This document shows, piece by piece, positions 30,262 to 37,094 of a stretch of 39,357 bases of DNA (the stretch's first letter is position 1; every line of letters begins with the position of its first letter). The notes beneath the pieces were generated by a model, which searched no databases, was not told the origin of the DNA, and saw only the letters and a program-made list of their open reading frames with translations. A program made the position numbers and the translations under genes. The stretch comes from a virus, in IMG/VR virus record IMGVR_UViG_3300025312_000138, positions 1 to 39,357 of that record; one strand, given 5' to 3'.

Positions 30262-31908
30262 ATGGAAATAACACTCGATTGCGAAACCATAGGGCTAGAC
30301 CACCACTCGCCAAAGTTTAAAGTGCTATTCAATGGTTTTTTAGACGAAGAAGGAATATCTCAAGACTTGGAATACCCTACTTTAAAAGGGTATGATTTTT
30401 TAATAGGGCATAATATCAAGTATGATCTGAAATGTTTGTTAAAACAATTTCCTGAATGGGATGAATGGCCTGAGAATTTATATGATACTCAAATAGCTGT
30501 CCATATTCTTCGAGAAGATTTAGACAGTCATGGTTATAAACTGGAAAATTTGGCAAAGTTACTATATCAATATCCTAATTACAAGAAGATGATAGACTTT
30601 GAAAGAGAAGAATATTGGAATGACGAAGATTGGCTGAAACTTTATAACAAACACGACTTAATATTCACTAAACAGTTAAAAGATTTAACAGAGTCGGCGT
30701 TAAAAAGAACTGGGAAGTGGACTCTATTTCAAATGATGATGGGGTATGTAAAACATTTAACCCCACTCGAAATGAGAGGAATAAAGATAGATGTCGATGA
30801 ATTAGATAGACAAGGAGCTATGTGGACAGCTAAGAGAAGCAAGACACTTGAAGAATTAAGAAATTATTCTAGCAAGTTAGATTGGGATAGTGATACATCG
30901 AAGTCTGTTAAGGAATATTTCCAAAAATATTTTAAAGTACCATTGACCGAAAAGAAGAATATAAAACTGAATGAACTTGTGTTAAAAGATTTAGCAGAGA
31001 ATCAAGAATCGAAAGAGGCAGCGTTATTATTAATACTAAGAGCATGTACAAAACAGATAGGGACATATAATGAAGGGTTCAGATCGAGGCTCACTGAGGG
31101 ATATTATTATCCTAATTATTCTTTTATCTCTACTGTTACTGGGAGATTATCTGAGCATTTTATTCAGGTGATGCCGAGGAAAGAAACGAGTGAATTTAAG
31201 AAGTGCATTATTTCTAAATTTCCTGATGGATATTTATTATCAAACGATTGGTCAAGGTTAGAAGCATTACTACAAGCGGAATTGGTATGGATTGTAACAG
31301 GGAAGCACAAGTTAGCAGATGATCTTATGTCGGGATATGACATTCATGATGCTACGCTAAAGAAATTTAAATTCTTACCGGACAGAACTAGAGCCAAGAA
31401 TGCTAATTTTAGTACGATATTTGGGGGCCGGGGGTATACCTTAGTACAAGAGTATGGGTTTACTTGGCCCCAGGCGAAGGAATTTGTACACGACCTAACA
31501 GTTGTTAGATATCCCGAATTATCTGAGTTATTTAGTATAATTGGAGCAAGAATTATGAATGAAAGGTATGTAGAGCATCCTTATACCCATAGAGGTAGAC
31601 ACACAGATAATTACAATGAAGGGCTGAATGCTCCGATACAAGGAATAGGCACAGATTATAACAAGATTATGACAATCGTGCTATCGGAAAAATTAGAAGG
31701 ATATCACAGTCATGTATGTTTAGATTGCCATGACGATCTCACTATTGACATACATCCAGAAGAAAAAGATGAGGTTATTCAGATAGTTAAGAAGGAGTAT
31801 GGTAACTTTGCTGAACATTTTCATAGGTTTTTTGGGGTAGAATTGAAAGTTAAGTACAATACTGAACACAAAATAGGGAGAAACTTGTACGAAATGGAGA
31901 AAATATGA
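30262..31908 (+). CDS. Family A DNA polymerase with 3'-5' exonuclease
   Basis: A 548-residue protein. The exonuclease domain (DEDDy) has D6-x-E8, 'GHNIKYD' (D55) and Y128-x3-D132. The polymerase core has motif A 'NDWSRLEALLQAEL' (D329), motif B 'DRTRAKNANFSTIFGG' (R375, K379) and motif C 'CHDDL' (H490-D491-D492). These differ from the commonest 'DYSQIE' and 'VHDE' but keep the catalytic Asp residues. No 5' nuclease domain is present, as in most phage Pol A. A longer start at TTG 30238 is possible; ATG 30262 is preferred as it follows the previous stop. It copies phage DNA with the primase-helicase. Confidence 0.92.
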   Translation: MEITLDCETIGLDHHSPKFKVLFNGFLDEEGISQDLEYPTLKGYDFLIGHNIKYDLKCLLKQFPEWDEWPENLYDTQIAVHILREDLDSHGYKLENLAKLLYQYPNYKKMIDFEREEYWNDEDWLKLYNKHDLIFTKQLKDLTESALKRTGKWTLFQMMMGYVKHLTPLEMRGIKIDVDELDRQGAMWTAKRSKTLEELRNYSSKLDWDSDTSKSVKEYFQKYFKVPLTEKKNIKLNELVLKDLAENQESKEAALLLILRACTKQIGTYNEGFRSRLTEGYYYPNYSFISTVTGRLSEHFIQVMPRKETSEFKKCIISKFPDGYLLSNDWSRLEALLQAELVWIVTGKHKLADDLMSGYDIHDATLKKFKFLPDRTRAKNANFSTIFGGRGYTLVQEYGFTWPQAKEFVHDLTVVRYPELSELFSIIGARIMNERYVEHPYTHRGRHTDNYNEGLNAPIQGIGTDYNKIMTIVLSEKLEGYHSHVCLDCHDDLTIDIHPEEKDEVIQIVKKEYGNFAEHFHRFFGVELKVKYNTEHKIGRNLYEMEKI

Positions 31909-32066
31909 TGAAGAATAGAGAGCCGAGATTAAAATGTCTCTTTGTAGTACCAGTGGGATATGATGATTATACAAATGTTTATACTGTTTATATGACGGAA
32001 TCTCAAATAGAAAGATTTTTGAGTACAGAAGATTCTGATTTTAAATGCGACCTGGCAGATGACTAA
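31905..32066 (+). CDS. Small acidic protein coupled to DNA polymerase
   Basis: A 53-residue protein whose ATG overlaps the polymerase stop (ATGA). 'RLKCLFVVPVGYDDYTNVYT' followed by an acidic helix and 'CDLADD' ends. No family recognised. Tight coupling suggests co-production with polymerase, perhaps as a small processivity or host-interaction factor (inference). Confidence 0.55.
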   Translation: MMKNREPRLKCLFVVPVGYDDYTNVYTVYMTESQIERFLSTEDSDFKCDLADD

Positions 32067-32093
32067 AATATTTTCAGAATTATATCGAAAAAC

Positions 32094-32123
32094 TTGACTT
32101 TGGCCTTTTGGATATGATATAAT
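32094..32123 (+). promoter_or_regulatory. Promoter of the ssDNA-binding candidate
   Basis: TTGACT (32094-32099), an 18-bp spacer, TATAAT (32118-32123), with extended -10 TGA. The flanks ACTTGACTTTGGCC and ATATGATATAATTA match the other two promoters of this class. Start near 32130; the 108-base leader reaches ATG 32238. Confidence 0.8.
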
Positions 32124-32237
32124 TAATATATGAAGGTCAGAGAATACATTCCATACCATGCAAACGGGTATATGTACAATTGGAATGTTTTTATTAATGG
32201 AATGCGGTTAATAAAATCACAAAGAGAGGGAAAATCA

Positions 32238-32759
32238 ATGCAAGGAATAGTAGAGAAGATTAATCAGAAGGTGGTAAATACAGCGAACGGGGCGAGGACA
32301 GCCCACTCACTATTAATCTCAGGAGCTTGGTATTCTTTAGGCTTTACCAATAAGCTGCTCACGGATTCAGGGGTAGTGGAGAAGGACACAGTAGAATTTG
32401 CATCCCACAAGAATGAAAAAGGGTACAACAACATAGATAGTTTAACCAAGATTGCTTCTGCGCCTCCTGCTCCGGCTGCTCCGGCTGGTACTCCCACAAC
32501 CAAATCATTTAGTAGTGCTGATTATAGCTCAGTTGATAGGCGTGAGGCTTTAAAGGTCTCTGGCGATCTTGTTCTAGGGTATTATAATCATCCTGCTTCC
32601 AAAAAGGTTACAAGTCTGGATGTTCTTCTGAACAAAACTGTATCATTGGCAGATCATCTATTCAGATATATCTCTACTGGGAATGTAGAGGTAGTAAACC
32701 AGGAAGATGCTGCTAAGGTAGAAGAAGTATTAAATCCAAATCCAGAAGCAACGGACTAA
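32238..32759 (+). CDS. Candidate single-stranded DNA-binding protein (OB-fold-like)
   Basis: A 173-residue protein. ATG 32238 with AGAGAGGG is chosen because an upstream ATG at 32130 coincides with the predicted transcription start. The N-terminal half has strands in OB-like order ('GIVEKINQKVVNTANG', 'SLLISGAWYSLGF', 'DTVEFASHKNEKGYNNIDSLTKI'); 'G.WY..GF' and 'G.Y.nI' recur in phage ssDNA-binding proteins. A Pro/Ala linker (PPAPAAPAGTP) follows, then a helical domain and a mildly acidic end (NPNPEATD). Own strong promoter and place beside polymerase and nuclease fit ssDNA binding; family match is not certain. Confidence 0.6.
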   Translation: MQGIVEKINQKVVNTANGARTAHSLLISGAWYSLGFTNKLLTDSGVVEKDTVEFASHKNEKGYNNIDSLTKIASAPPAPAAPAGTPTTKSFSSADYSSVDRREALKVSGDLVLGYYNHPASKKVTSLDVLLNKTVSLADHLFRYISTGNVEVVNQEDAAKVEEVLNPNPEATD

Positions 32760-32762
32760 ACA

Positions 32763-32955
32763 AAGATGACGGGTGCTGCTAAAAAGGGGTCGAATAGACA
32801 CCTACCTAGCTGTAGGGTATATAGCTGGAGCAGACAGAGGAAATGCTGTCGTAAGCCTCTAAAGATACAGCCACCTGTCTCAATATGTCAACAAGGTAAT
32901 AACAGAAAATGTAGGCACTTAGTTGTATGTGCCGACACTAAAAGAAGGAATGGGA
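32763..32955 (+). ncRNA. Candidate structured RNA region
   Basis: A gene-free gap of about 190 bases between the ssDNA-binding candidate and the nuclease. It is visibly richer in G+C than its surroundings and contains many short hairpins: CCTAC-CTAGCT-GTAGG (32803-32818 region), GACAG-AGGAAATG-CTGTC (about 32832-32850), ACAG-CCAC-CTGT (about 32867-32878) and TGT-A-GGCAC...GTGCC-G-ACA (32910-32937). No frame across it has coding character throughout. It could be an mRNA leader, a small phage RNA, or a remnant gene. Confidence 0.35.
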
Positions 32956-32961
32956 TGATTA

Positions 32962-33729
32962 ATGGCCAAACAAAAATTTTGGAGTCTCCTAGAACAGATA
33001 CTTGATGAAGCTATTAATTTAAGATATGAAGAAAGAAAAGCCAGAAGAAAAGATAAAGTAAAGTTTGCTGCTTCTAATGCTGGATTTTGTAAAAGAGCTA
33101 CCATACTAAACCGGATTAATGCTAAGGAAGATGATATTGACCCAAGAACTAAGCGTGTTTTCTGGATTGGAGAAATTTTCCATAACGCTATAGTAACTCT
33201 TTTAAGGACAGTAAGTGGTAGGTTAGTTGCAGCAGAAGAATATGTAAGTAAATATGATGATGATATAGGGGCAAAGTTTGATTTTATATTAAGGGATGAT
33301 AATGGTCTTAATGAATTAAACGAATTGAAAACTGTTACGGATGGTGGGATATGGAGCAAGATATTGAAATCAAAGAAACCCGATCATCACCATGTATTTC
33401 AGGCAATAACATATTGGATTAAAAATAAGAAGTACAGAGTAGATAAATTAGTGATAGCATATATCTCTAAAGAATCTGCCATCTTGAAAGTGTTTAGAGT
33501 AGCTGTAACAGAAGAATTATTGAAAGAAGTAAATGATTGGTGGGATGAAATAAGAAGACTTTTTAATAGAAAAGAATTACCCCCACCACTAGATACAGGA
33601 TCAGCCGAGTACAAGAAGTTTTGTAAGAGTTGTACTTTTAGAGATAAATATTGTTTTGGCGACCCAATTGAAATGGAAGAAAATATAAAAGAATTAGAGT
33701 GGGGAACAAAAAAAGATGCCATACAATAA
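32962..33729 (+). CDS. Cas4/RecB-like PD-(D/E)xK nuclease with Fe-S cysteines
   Basis: A 255-residue protein. H74, D107 ('AKFDFIL'), E121-x-K123 ('NELKTV') and Q147-x3-Y151 ('FQAITYW') make the RecB-type nuclease core. Cys43 near the N-terminus with C221, C224 and C231 ('FCKSCTFRDKYC') matches the Fe-S cluster arrangement of Cas4/AddB-type nucleases. Such phage enzymes act as 5'-3' exonucleases in recombination or DNA processing. ATG 32962 has AAGAAGGAATGGG before it. Next gene overlaps by 14 bases and encodes another nuclease. No CRISPR array or other cas gene is seen. Confidence 0.85.
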   Translation: MAKQKFWSLLEQILDEAINLRYEERKARRKDKVKFAASNAGFCKRATILNRINAKEDDIDPRTKRVFWIGEIFHNAIVTLLRTVSGRLVAAEEYVSKYDDDIGAKFDFILRDDNGLNELNELKTVTDGGIWSKILKSKKPDHHHVFQAITYWIKNKKYRVDKLVIAYISKESAILKVFRVAVTEELLKEVNDWWDEIRRLFNRKELPPPLDTGSAEYKKFCKSCTFRDKYCFGDPIEMEENIKELEWGTKKDAIQ

Positions 33730-34003
33730 TGCAGACAAGAAAAAAAACTGGACATTAAAAAAAAGGTATGCTATAAATTTAGTGCAGTTTAAAAAAATGT
33801 TATCTGCTCAGAAAAATTGTTGTGCAGTCTGTGGAATATTGTTTGAACATAGAAGGGTGAACGTAGACCACGATCATAAAAACAAAAGAGTAAGAGGGTT
33901 ACTTTGTTATCACTGTAACAATTTTAGAGTGGCAGGAAATACTTTAGAAACAGCTTTAAGTGTGGTAGAATATCTAAAAAGAGAGAGAGCATTGGGGTTA
34001 TAA
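33716..34003 (+). CDS. Endonuclease VII-like HNH nuclease
   Basis: A 95-residue protein. 'CAVCG' (C36, C39), 'VDHDHKNKRVRGLLCYHCN' (D51, H52, D53, H54 and C64, C67) is the betabetaalpha-metal motif of recombination endonuclease VII-like proteins. Basic N-terminus for DNA contact. It could resolve branched replication intermediates before packaging or be a homing-type nuclease; direct coupling to the Cas4-like nuclease favours a role in DNA processing. Confidence 0.85.
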   Translation: MPYNNADKKKNWTLKKRYAINLVQFKKMLSAQKNCCAVCGILFEHRRVNVDHDHKNKRVRGLLCYHCNNFRVAGNTLETALSVVEYLKRERALGL

Positions 34004-34004
34004 C

Positions 34005-34145
34005 ATGGATATATTGATGGACTCTGAGTTACTACAAGAATGGCGAGACACAATACAGAATTTCTTGGATTATGAGGGCACAGTTCCTCACCATGATTTT
34101 GAAAAGATTGTGGCAGAAATAGATGAGTTGATCGGTGAAAATTAA
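34005..34145 (+). CDS. Small acidic hypothetical protein
   Basis: A 46-residue acidic helical protein (MDILMDSELLQEWRDTIQNF and 'HHDFEKIVAEIDELIGEN') starting two bases after the HNH gene. It overlaps the lysozyme gene's GTG start by 11 bases. The ribosome-binding site is weak (GGGG eight bases upstream). Function unknown. Confidence 0.5.
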   Translation: MDILMDSELLQEWRDTIQNFLDYEGTVPHHDFEKIVAEIDELIGEN

Positions 34146-34677
34146 GATATTAATATTAATCATAGGAGTATTAATAATAATGAGTTTTGAAAAATGCTTT
34201 GCATTCACAATAGGAGAGGAAGGTGGGTATGCAAATCACCCTAAAGACAAGGGAGGCGAAACGAAATGGGGTATATCTAAGAATCAATACCCAAATCTCG
34301 ATATTCCCTCTCTCACGAAAGAAGATGCAAGAACCATTTATCTTAGAGATTACTGGGAACCGTCAGGTGCTAACCTTTTGCCCGATAAACTCTCGTTGGT
34401 TCACTTTGACTCAGCAATTAATCATGGAGTTCCCAGGGCAGTAAAGTTTCTTCAATCTATAGTTGGTGTTTTCCCTGATGGAATTATAGGCCCTAAAACA
34501 ATATTTGCTGTACAACATGATATAAAACACCGAGGGGAAAAACCATTAGTAATGACGTATTTACAAAAACGATATGAGTTTTATAAAGCGATAGTCAAAA
34601 CAAATCCAAGTCAGAAAGTTTTTCTACAAGGATGGTTAAACAGACTTGAAAAATTGAGACGAGAGGTACTTGAATGA
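34135..34677 (+). CDS. GH108-type lysozyme (endolysin), possibly with signal anchor
   Basis: From GTG 34135 a 180-residue protein. 'FAFTIGEEGGYANHPKDKGG' then 'ETKWGIS' is the glycosyl hydrolase 108 catalytic block (E29 by position), and 'DGIIGPKTI' the peptidoglycan-binding type 3 region. Residues 5-15 are a hydrophobic stretch (ILILIIGVLII), which would make a signal-anchor-release or exported endolysin. An internal ATG at 34180 starts MSFEKCFAF, the usual N-terminus of cytoplasmic members, with AGGAGT 11 bases away. Either one or both starts may be used. It cuts host murein at lysis. Confidence 0.85.
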   Translation: MKIKILILIIGVLIIMSFEKCFAFTIGEEGGYANHPKDKGGETKWGISKNQYPNLDIPSLTKEDARTIYLRDYWEPSGANLLPDKLSLVHFDSAINHGVPRAVKFLQSIVGVFPDGIIGPKTIFAVQHDIKHRGEKPLVMTYLQKRYEFYKAIVKTNPSQKVFLQGWLNRLEKLRREVLE

Positions 34678-34895
34678 AAAAATTATTGCTATTAGCTGTG
34701 TTTATTATGATGGGTTGTGGGGATGTTGATACCACAATTGTAGTACCAGGAGCAACTGAAATCATCATAACACCGGAGTCCGTTCTTTTGATTTACCCCG
34801 ATGGACACCAAGAAGAATTTGTTCTGCCGGTTATGGTAAAGTGTGAAAAAGGGGACAAAGACGATAAAGATGACAAGAAAAGAAGGGATGATTAA
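34674..34895 (+). CDS. Small lipoprotein, candidate o-spanin or exclusion protein
   Basis: A 73-residue protein with a type II signal peptide (KKLLLLAVFIMMGC, lipobox M-M-G-C15). The mature part has beta-type 'TTIVVPGATEIIITPESVLL' and a very charged tail (KGDKDDKDDKKRRDD). Its ATG overlaps the lysozyme stop (ATGA), so it is in the lysis-type cluster. O-spanins are usually proline-rich; this one is not, so an outer-membrane superinfection-exclusion protein is an alternative. Confidence 0.7.
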   Translation: MKKLLLLAVFIMMGCGDVDTTIVVPGATEIIITPESVLLIYPDGHQEEFVLPVMVKCEKGDKDDKDDKKRRDD

Positions 34896-34994
34896 ATGAA
34901 TGAAAATAATTTAATCATAATCAAGGAATGGCTAGAAGAAGGGTGGGAATTGAAAGAGGCAAATAGCAAGTTTAGTTTAAGGAAATCATTCTAA
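34896..34994 (+). CDS. 32-residue small protein
   Basis: ATG 34896 begins directly after the lipoprotein stop; its TAA overlaps the next ATG. The peptide (NLIIIKEWLEEGWELKEANS) is amphipathic with Trp/Glu and a basic end. Translational coupling on both sides is the main support. No function recognised. Confidence 0.45.
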   Translation: MNENNLIIIKEWLEEGWELKEANSKFSLRKSF

Positions 34995-35341
34995 TGAACT
35001 TTAATGATTATCAAGATAAGACAGAAGATACTGCTCAATATCCTGATTTTGCTATCGTACAACAACAGTATGAACATAGTCATGACTTTCAATTTTTTCC
35101 AGTATATACATTTTTATATCCAGCTTTGGGTTTGTCAGGAGAAACTGGAGAGGTATTGGAAATTATAAAAAAGATAGTTAGAGATAGAAGAATAGTAACA
35201 GAAGAAGATAGGAAGAAGATAGAGGGCGAATTAGGTGATGTATTGTGGTATATTGCTCAACTTGCTGAGAGGTTTAATTTACGTTTGGATGATGTTGCCA
35301 AAAATAATTTAAAGAAATTAGAAGAAAGGTATGCGAAATGA
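34994..35341 (+). CDS. MazG-like nucleotide pyrophosphohydrolase
   Basis: A 115-residue protein. 'GLSGETGEVLEIIKK' (E50, E53, E56) and 'EGELGDVLWYIAQLAERF' (E79, D82) supply the E-x-x-E and E-x-x-D magnesium-binding motifs of the MazG fold, on two helices. Such enzymes hydrolyse (d)NTPs to monophosphates. Phage versions may alter (p)ppGpp or dNTP pools. Next gene (deoxyribosyltransferase-like) overlaps by four bases, suggesting joint nucleotide metabolism. Confidence 0.85.
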   Translation: MNFNDYQDKTEDTAQYPDFAIVQQQYEHSHDFQFFPVYTFLYPALGLSGETGEVLEIIKKIVRDRRIVTEEDRKKIEGELGDVLWYIAQLAERFNLRLDDVAKNNLKKLEERYAK

Positions 35342-35751
35342 AAGTATATCTTTCAGCTAGTTTTACTAATAGATTAAAGATGCGTCCTATCAGAGATAAA
35401 TTATGGTCTATGGGACATACTATAGTTTCTTCTTGGATTGATGAAACTGTCAAGCCTGATTTTTTGACAGCATGTGAATGGGGCAGAAAATTAGCTGATA
35501 AAGATAGAGCCGAAGTATTATCTTGCGATTTATTTATAATGGATGCAGAAGGAATAAGTACAGGCAAAGCAGTAGAATTAGGATTGGCTCTAGGACAATT
35601 TCATCTTAAATTAGTATGGATTGTTGGTGATCCACAACATATCTTTCATCATTTAGTGGATGAAATACTCCCTGATTGGGAAAGTTGTTACAAAAAGTTA
35701 GAGCAAAAATTTACTACACAAGAATTAAAAGATGCAAAAGATTATAAATAG
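35338..35751 (+). CDS. Nucleoside 2-deoxyribosyltransferase-like protein
   Basis: A 137-residue Rossmann-like protein. 'VYLSASFTNRLKMRPIRDKL' opens with the substrate loop, 'GHTIVSSWIDE' follows, and 'DLFIMDAEGISTGKAVELGLALG' carries the catalytic-type Glu80 (G-K-A-V-E). This matches deoxyribosyltransferases that swap or hydrolyse nucleobases. It might also be a nucleotide hydrolase of the same fold. Coupled to the MazG-like gene upstream, it probably takes part in phage nucleotide remodelling. Confidence 0.75.
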   Translation: MKVYLSASFTNRLKMRPIRDKLWSMGHTIVSSWIDETVKPDFLTACEWGRKLADKDRAEVLSCDLFIMDAEGISTGKAVELGLALGQFHLKLVWIVGDPQHIFHHLVDEILPDWESCYKKLEQKFTTQELKDAKDYK

Positions 35752-35768
35752 ATAAGGTGGGGAATGAA

Positions 35769-36053
35769 ATGAGACAATTAGAATTGATTTTACAAGATCA
35801 AAAATATGCTTTCGTGTTTCACAAATCAGATCAGGCTCCTACAGTTTTTGTTCTTGATTTTGAAGAATTGTCTGCCTTAGATACACTGATTAATATACTT
35901 CAAAAGTCCGGTGGGCTACAGAAAGACCCAATAATTTATGAACAAAAATTTATGTTAAATATAGATAAACTGTTTGAGAAGATAGATAAATTTTTCCCTG
36001 GGGCATTAGATGAAAAGGAACCTTCCAGAGAGCCGGGGGGACATTATGTTTAA
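35769..36053 (+). CDS. Hypothetical protein in the nucleotide cluster
   Basis: A 94-residue protein; ATG 35769 is chosen for the AAGGTGGGGA site (a GTG at 35757 would overlap it). Beta start ('LELILQDQKYAFVFHKSD', 'TVFVLDFEELSALDTLINI') then helices and an acidic/proline C-terminus. Not recognised. It overlaps the next gene's start by eight bases. Confidence 0.6.
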   Translation: MRQLELILQDQKYAFVFHKSDQAPTVFVLDFEELSALDTLINILQKSGGLQKDPIIYEQKFMLNIDKLFEKIDKFFPGALDEKEPSREPGGHYV

Positions 36054-36453
36054 TCCAGATAAAACAAACCCAAAAGATTTATTGGGGGTTAAAAAAGTAC
36101 CTGTTAATTTAATTCCCCCTGTAGCCATCATTCAAGAAGCTATGGCTATGAAATTTGGAGCATATCTGACCAAAAGAGCGGATGGCACTACTGGATATGG
36201 CCCTTATAATTGGAGAGAAGGACAGATACAATTATCTATCTATCTAGCTGCTATAATGAGGCATTGGCTTGCTTATCTTGATGGGGAAGATTTGGCATCT
36301 GATAGTGGGATTCATCACTTAGCACATATTAGAGCAGGATGCGGGATTGTATTAGATGCTATTGCGAATGGTAATTTGATTGATGATAGGCCAACAAAAG
36401 GGAAGGCATCACAATTATTGGAGGCATTCAAAGAAGTAAATGAGCAATCGTGA
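36046..36453 (+). CDS. dATP/dGTP diphosphohydrolase-like protein (DUF5664 type)
   Basis: A 135-residue protein from ATG 36046 (GGGGGGA site). 'NPKDLLGVKKVPVNLIPP', 'YGPYNWREG', 'AAIMRHWLAYLDGEDLASDS' and 'GIHHLAHIRAGCGIVLDA' make up the conserved core of the phage family annotated DUF5664 or dATP/dGTP diphosphohydrolase N-terminal. The His/Glu/Asp residues would bind metal. With the MazG-like and deoxyribosyltransferase-like genes it suggests control of dNTP pools. A longer ORF from 36010 adds residues without a site. Confidence 0.8.
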   Translation: MFNPDKTNPKDLLGVKKVPVNLIPPVAIIQEAMAMKFGAYLTKRADGTTGYGPYNWREGQIQLSIYLAAIMRHWLAYLDGEDLASDSGIHHLAHIRAGCGIVLDAIANGNLIDDRPTKGKASQLLEAFKEVNEQS

Positions 36454-36616
36454 TAAAAAGAAATCAGATCATAGGAAACTCAGTCAAATAATTAAGGCAT
36501 TACATAAAAGCAGTCCTAAATTAATGGCAGAGGAACAAAGGGTATCTATAAAAAATGCAAAGAAAACTATACTACAAGTTGATTGGCGTGGTCGTAGGAA
36601 GTATATTTATTCTTAG
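36440..36616 (+). CDS. Small basic protein overlapping a lipoprotein gene
   Basis: A 58-residue, very basic protein (NRDKKKSDHRKLSQIIKALH ... DWRGRRKYIYS), starting inside the end of the preceding gene. Its last 62 bases overlap a lipoprotein gene in another frame. The ribosome-binding site (AAGAAG) is weak. Probably nucleic-acid binding if real. Confidence 0.45.
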   Translation: MSNRDKKKSDHRKLSQIIKALHKSSPKLMAEEQRVSIKNAKKTILQVDWRGRRKYIYS

Positions 36617-36716
36617 CTGTGCCCACAAACCAGACCTGATGAAGATGAGACGAGAGTGTGTTAAAATAAGGGCAGAAAAAGTATTGAATGTCTATGTTTG
36701 TGTGGAGGTCAGGTAA
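36555..36716 (+). CDS. Small lipoprotein, o-spanin candidate
   Basis: A 53-residue protein. A hydrophobic signal (LIGVVVGSIFILSC, lipobox I-L-S-C22) is followed by a short basic mature part (AHKPDLMKMRRECVKIRAEK) and a final strand. Its start overlaps the basic gene before it, and its stop overlaps the next ATG. Size and overlap recall Rz1-type o-spanins, which embed in a neighbouring gene in another frame, but the neighbour here has no membrane segment. Confidence 0.6.
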   Translation: MQRKLYYKLIGVVVGSIFILSCAHKPDLMKMRRECVKIRAEKVLNVYVCVEVR

Positions 36717-36910
36717 TGTTAAGAGTAAAAAATTTCAAATATTTGACTACTCATACTTACAGATATAAGAAGACCGACTATGTGAATTTTGGATTTGAAT
36801 TTTCCTACCATAAAATTAATAGGTGGATGTTAACATTCTATCTTGGGCACGTAACATTTAGAATATTAAAATTCGGGAGTTCAAATTATGAAAAAAATAA
36901 GCTCATTTAA
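36716..36910 (+). CDS. Hypothetical small protein
   Basis: A 64-residue basic, aromatic-rich protein (LRVKNFKYLTTHTYRYKKTD, then 'FGFEFSYHKINRWMLTFYLGHVTF'). ATG 36716 is used, overlapping the previous stop with GGAGGT upstream. All-beta character likely. No family recognised. It overlaps the next gene by 23 bases. Confidence 0.6.
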   Translation: MLRVKNFKYLTTHTYRYKKTDYVNFGFEFSYHKINRWMLTFYLGHVTFRILKFGSSNYEKNKLI

Positions 36911-37094
36911 TGTTATGGCGGAAGTAACAATAACTTGTAGTATTGTCATAGATGCAGAATCTTTATCAGGTGCTGTAGAAATGGCAAAAGACCTCAGATA
37001 TGATGATTTTGTTACTATAAAGGGAGAACATCTGATATGTCCGTTCGTTTACGGGCATCATGGTAATTTTAGAATAACGGGAGTGTATGAATGA
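36888..37094 (+). CDS. Hypothetical small protein
   Basis: A 68-residue alpha-beta protein ('FNVMAEVTITCSIVIDAESL', helix 'SGAVEMAKDL', then 'DFVTIKGEHLICP' and 'GNFRITGVYE'). The order beta-alpha-beta resembles a small ferredoxin-like module common among phage early proteins. ATGA overlap with the next gene. Confidence 0.6.
   Translation: MKKISSFNVMAEVTITCSIVIDAESLSGAVEMAKDLRYDDFVTIKGEHLICPFVYGHHGNFRITGVYE

Noticed and set aside
32773-32862. GTG-start frame of 29 codons (RGRIDTYLAVGYIAGADRGN)
   Set aside because: Product looks protein-like but there is no ribosome-binding site and a stop directly precedes it; left as an alternative to a structured RNA.
32840-32880. Group I intron core
   Set aside because: AAAGATACAGCC loosely resembles the intron S element, but no P3-P7 partner or split exon is seen.
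32766-33005. 79-codon plus-strand frame starting MTGAAKKGSN
   Set aside because: Overlaps the start of the Cas4-like gene, has unlikely Arg/Cys/Lys composition and a poor ribosome-binding site.
32962-33729. CRISPR-Cas system
   Set aside because: The Cas4-like nuclease has no array, Cas1 or Cas2 nearby; phage recombination nuclease is the simpler reading.
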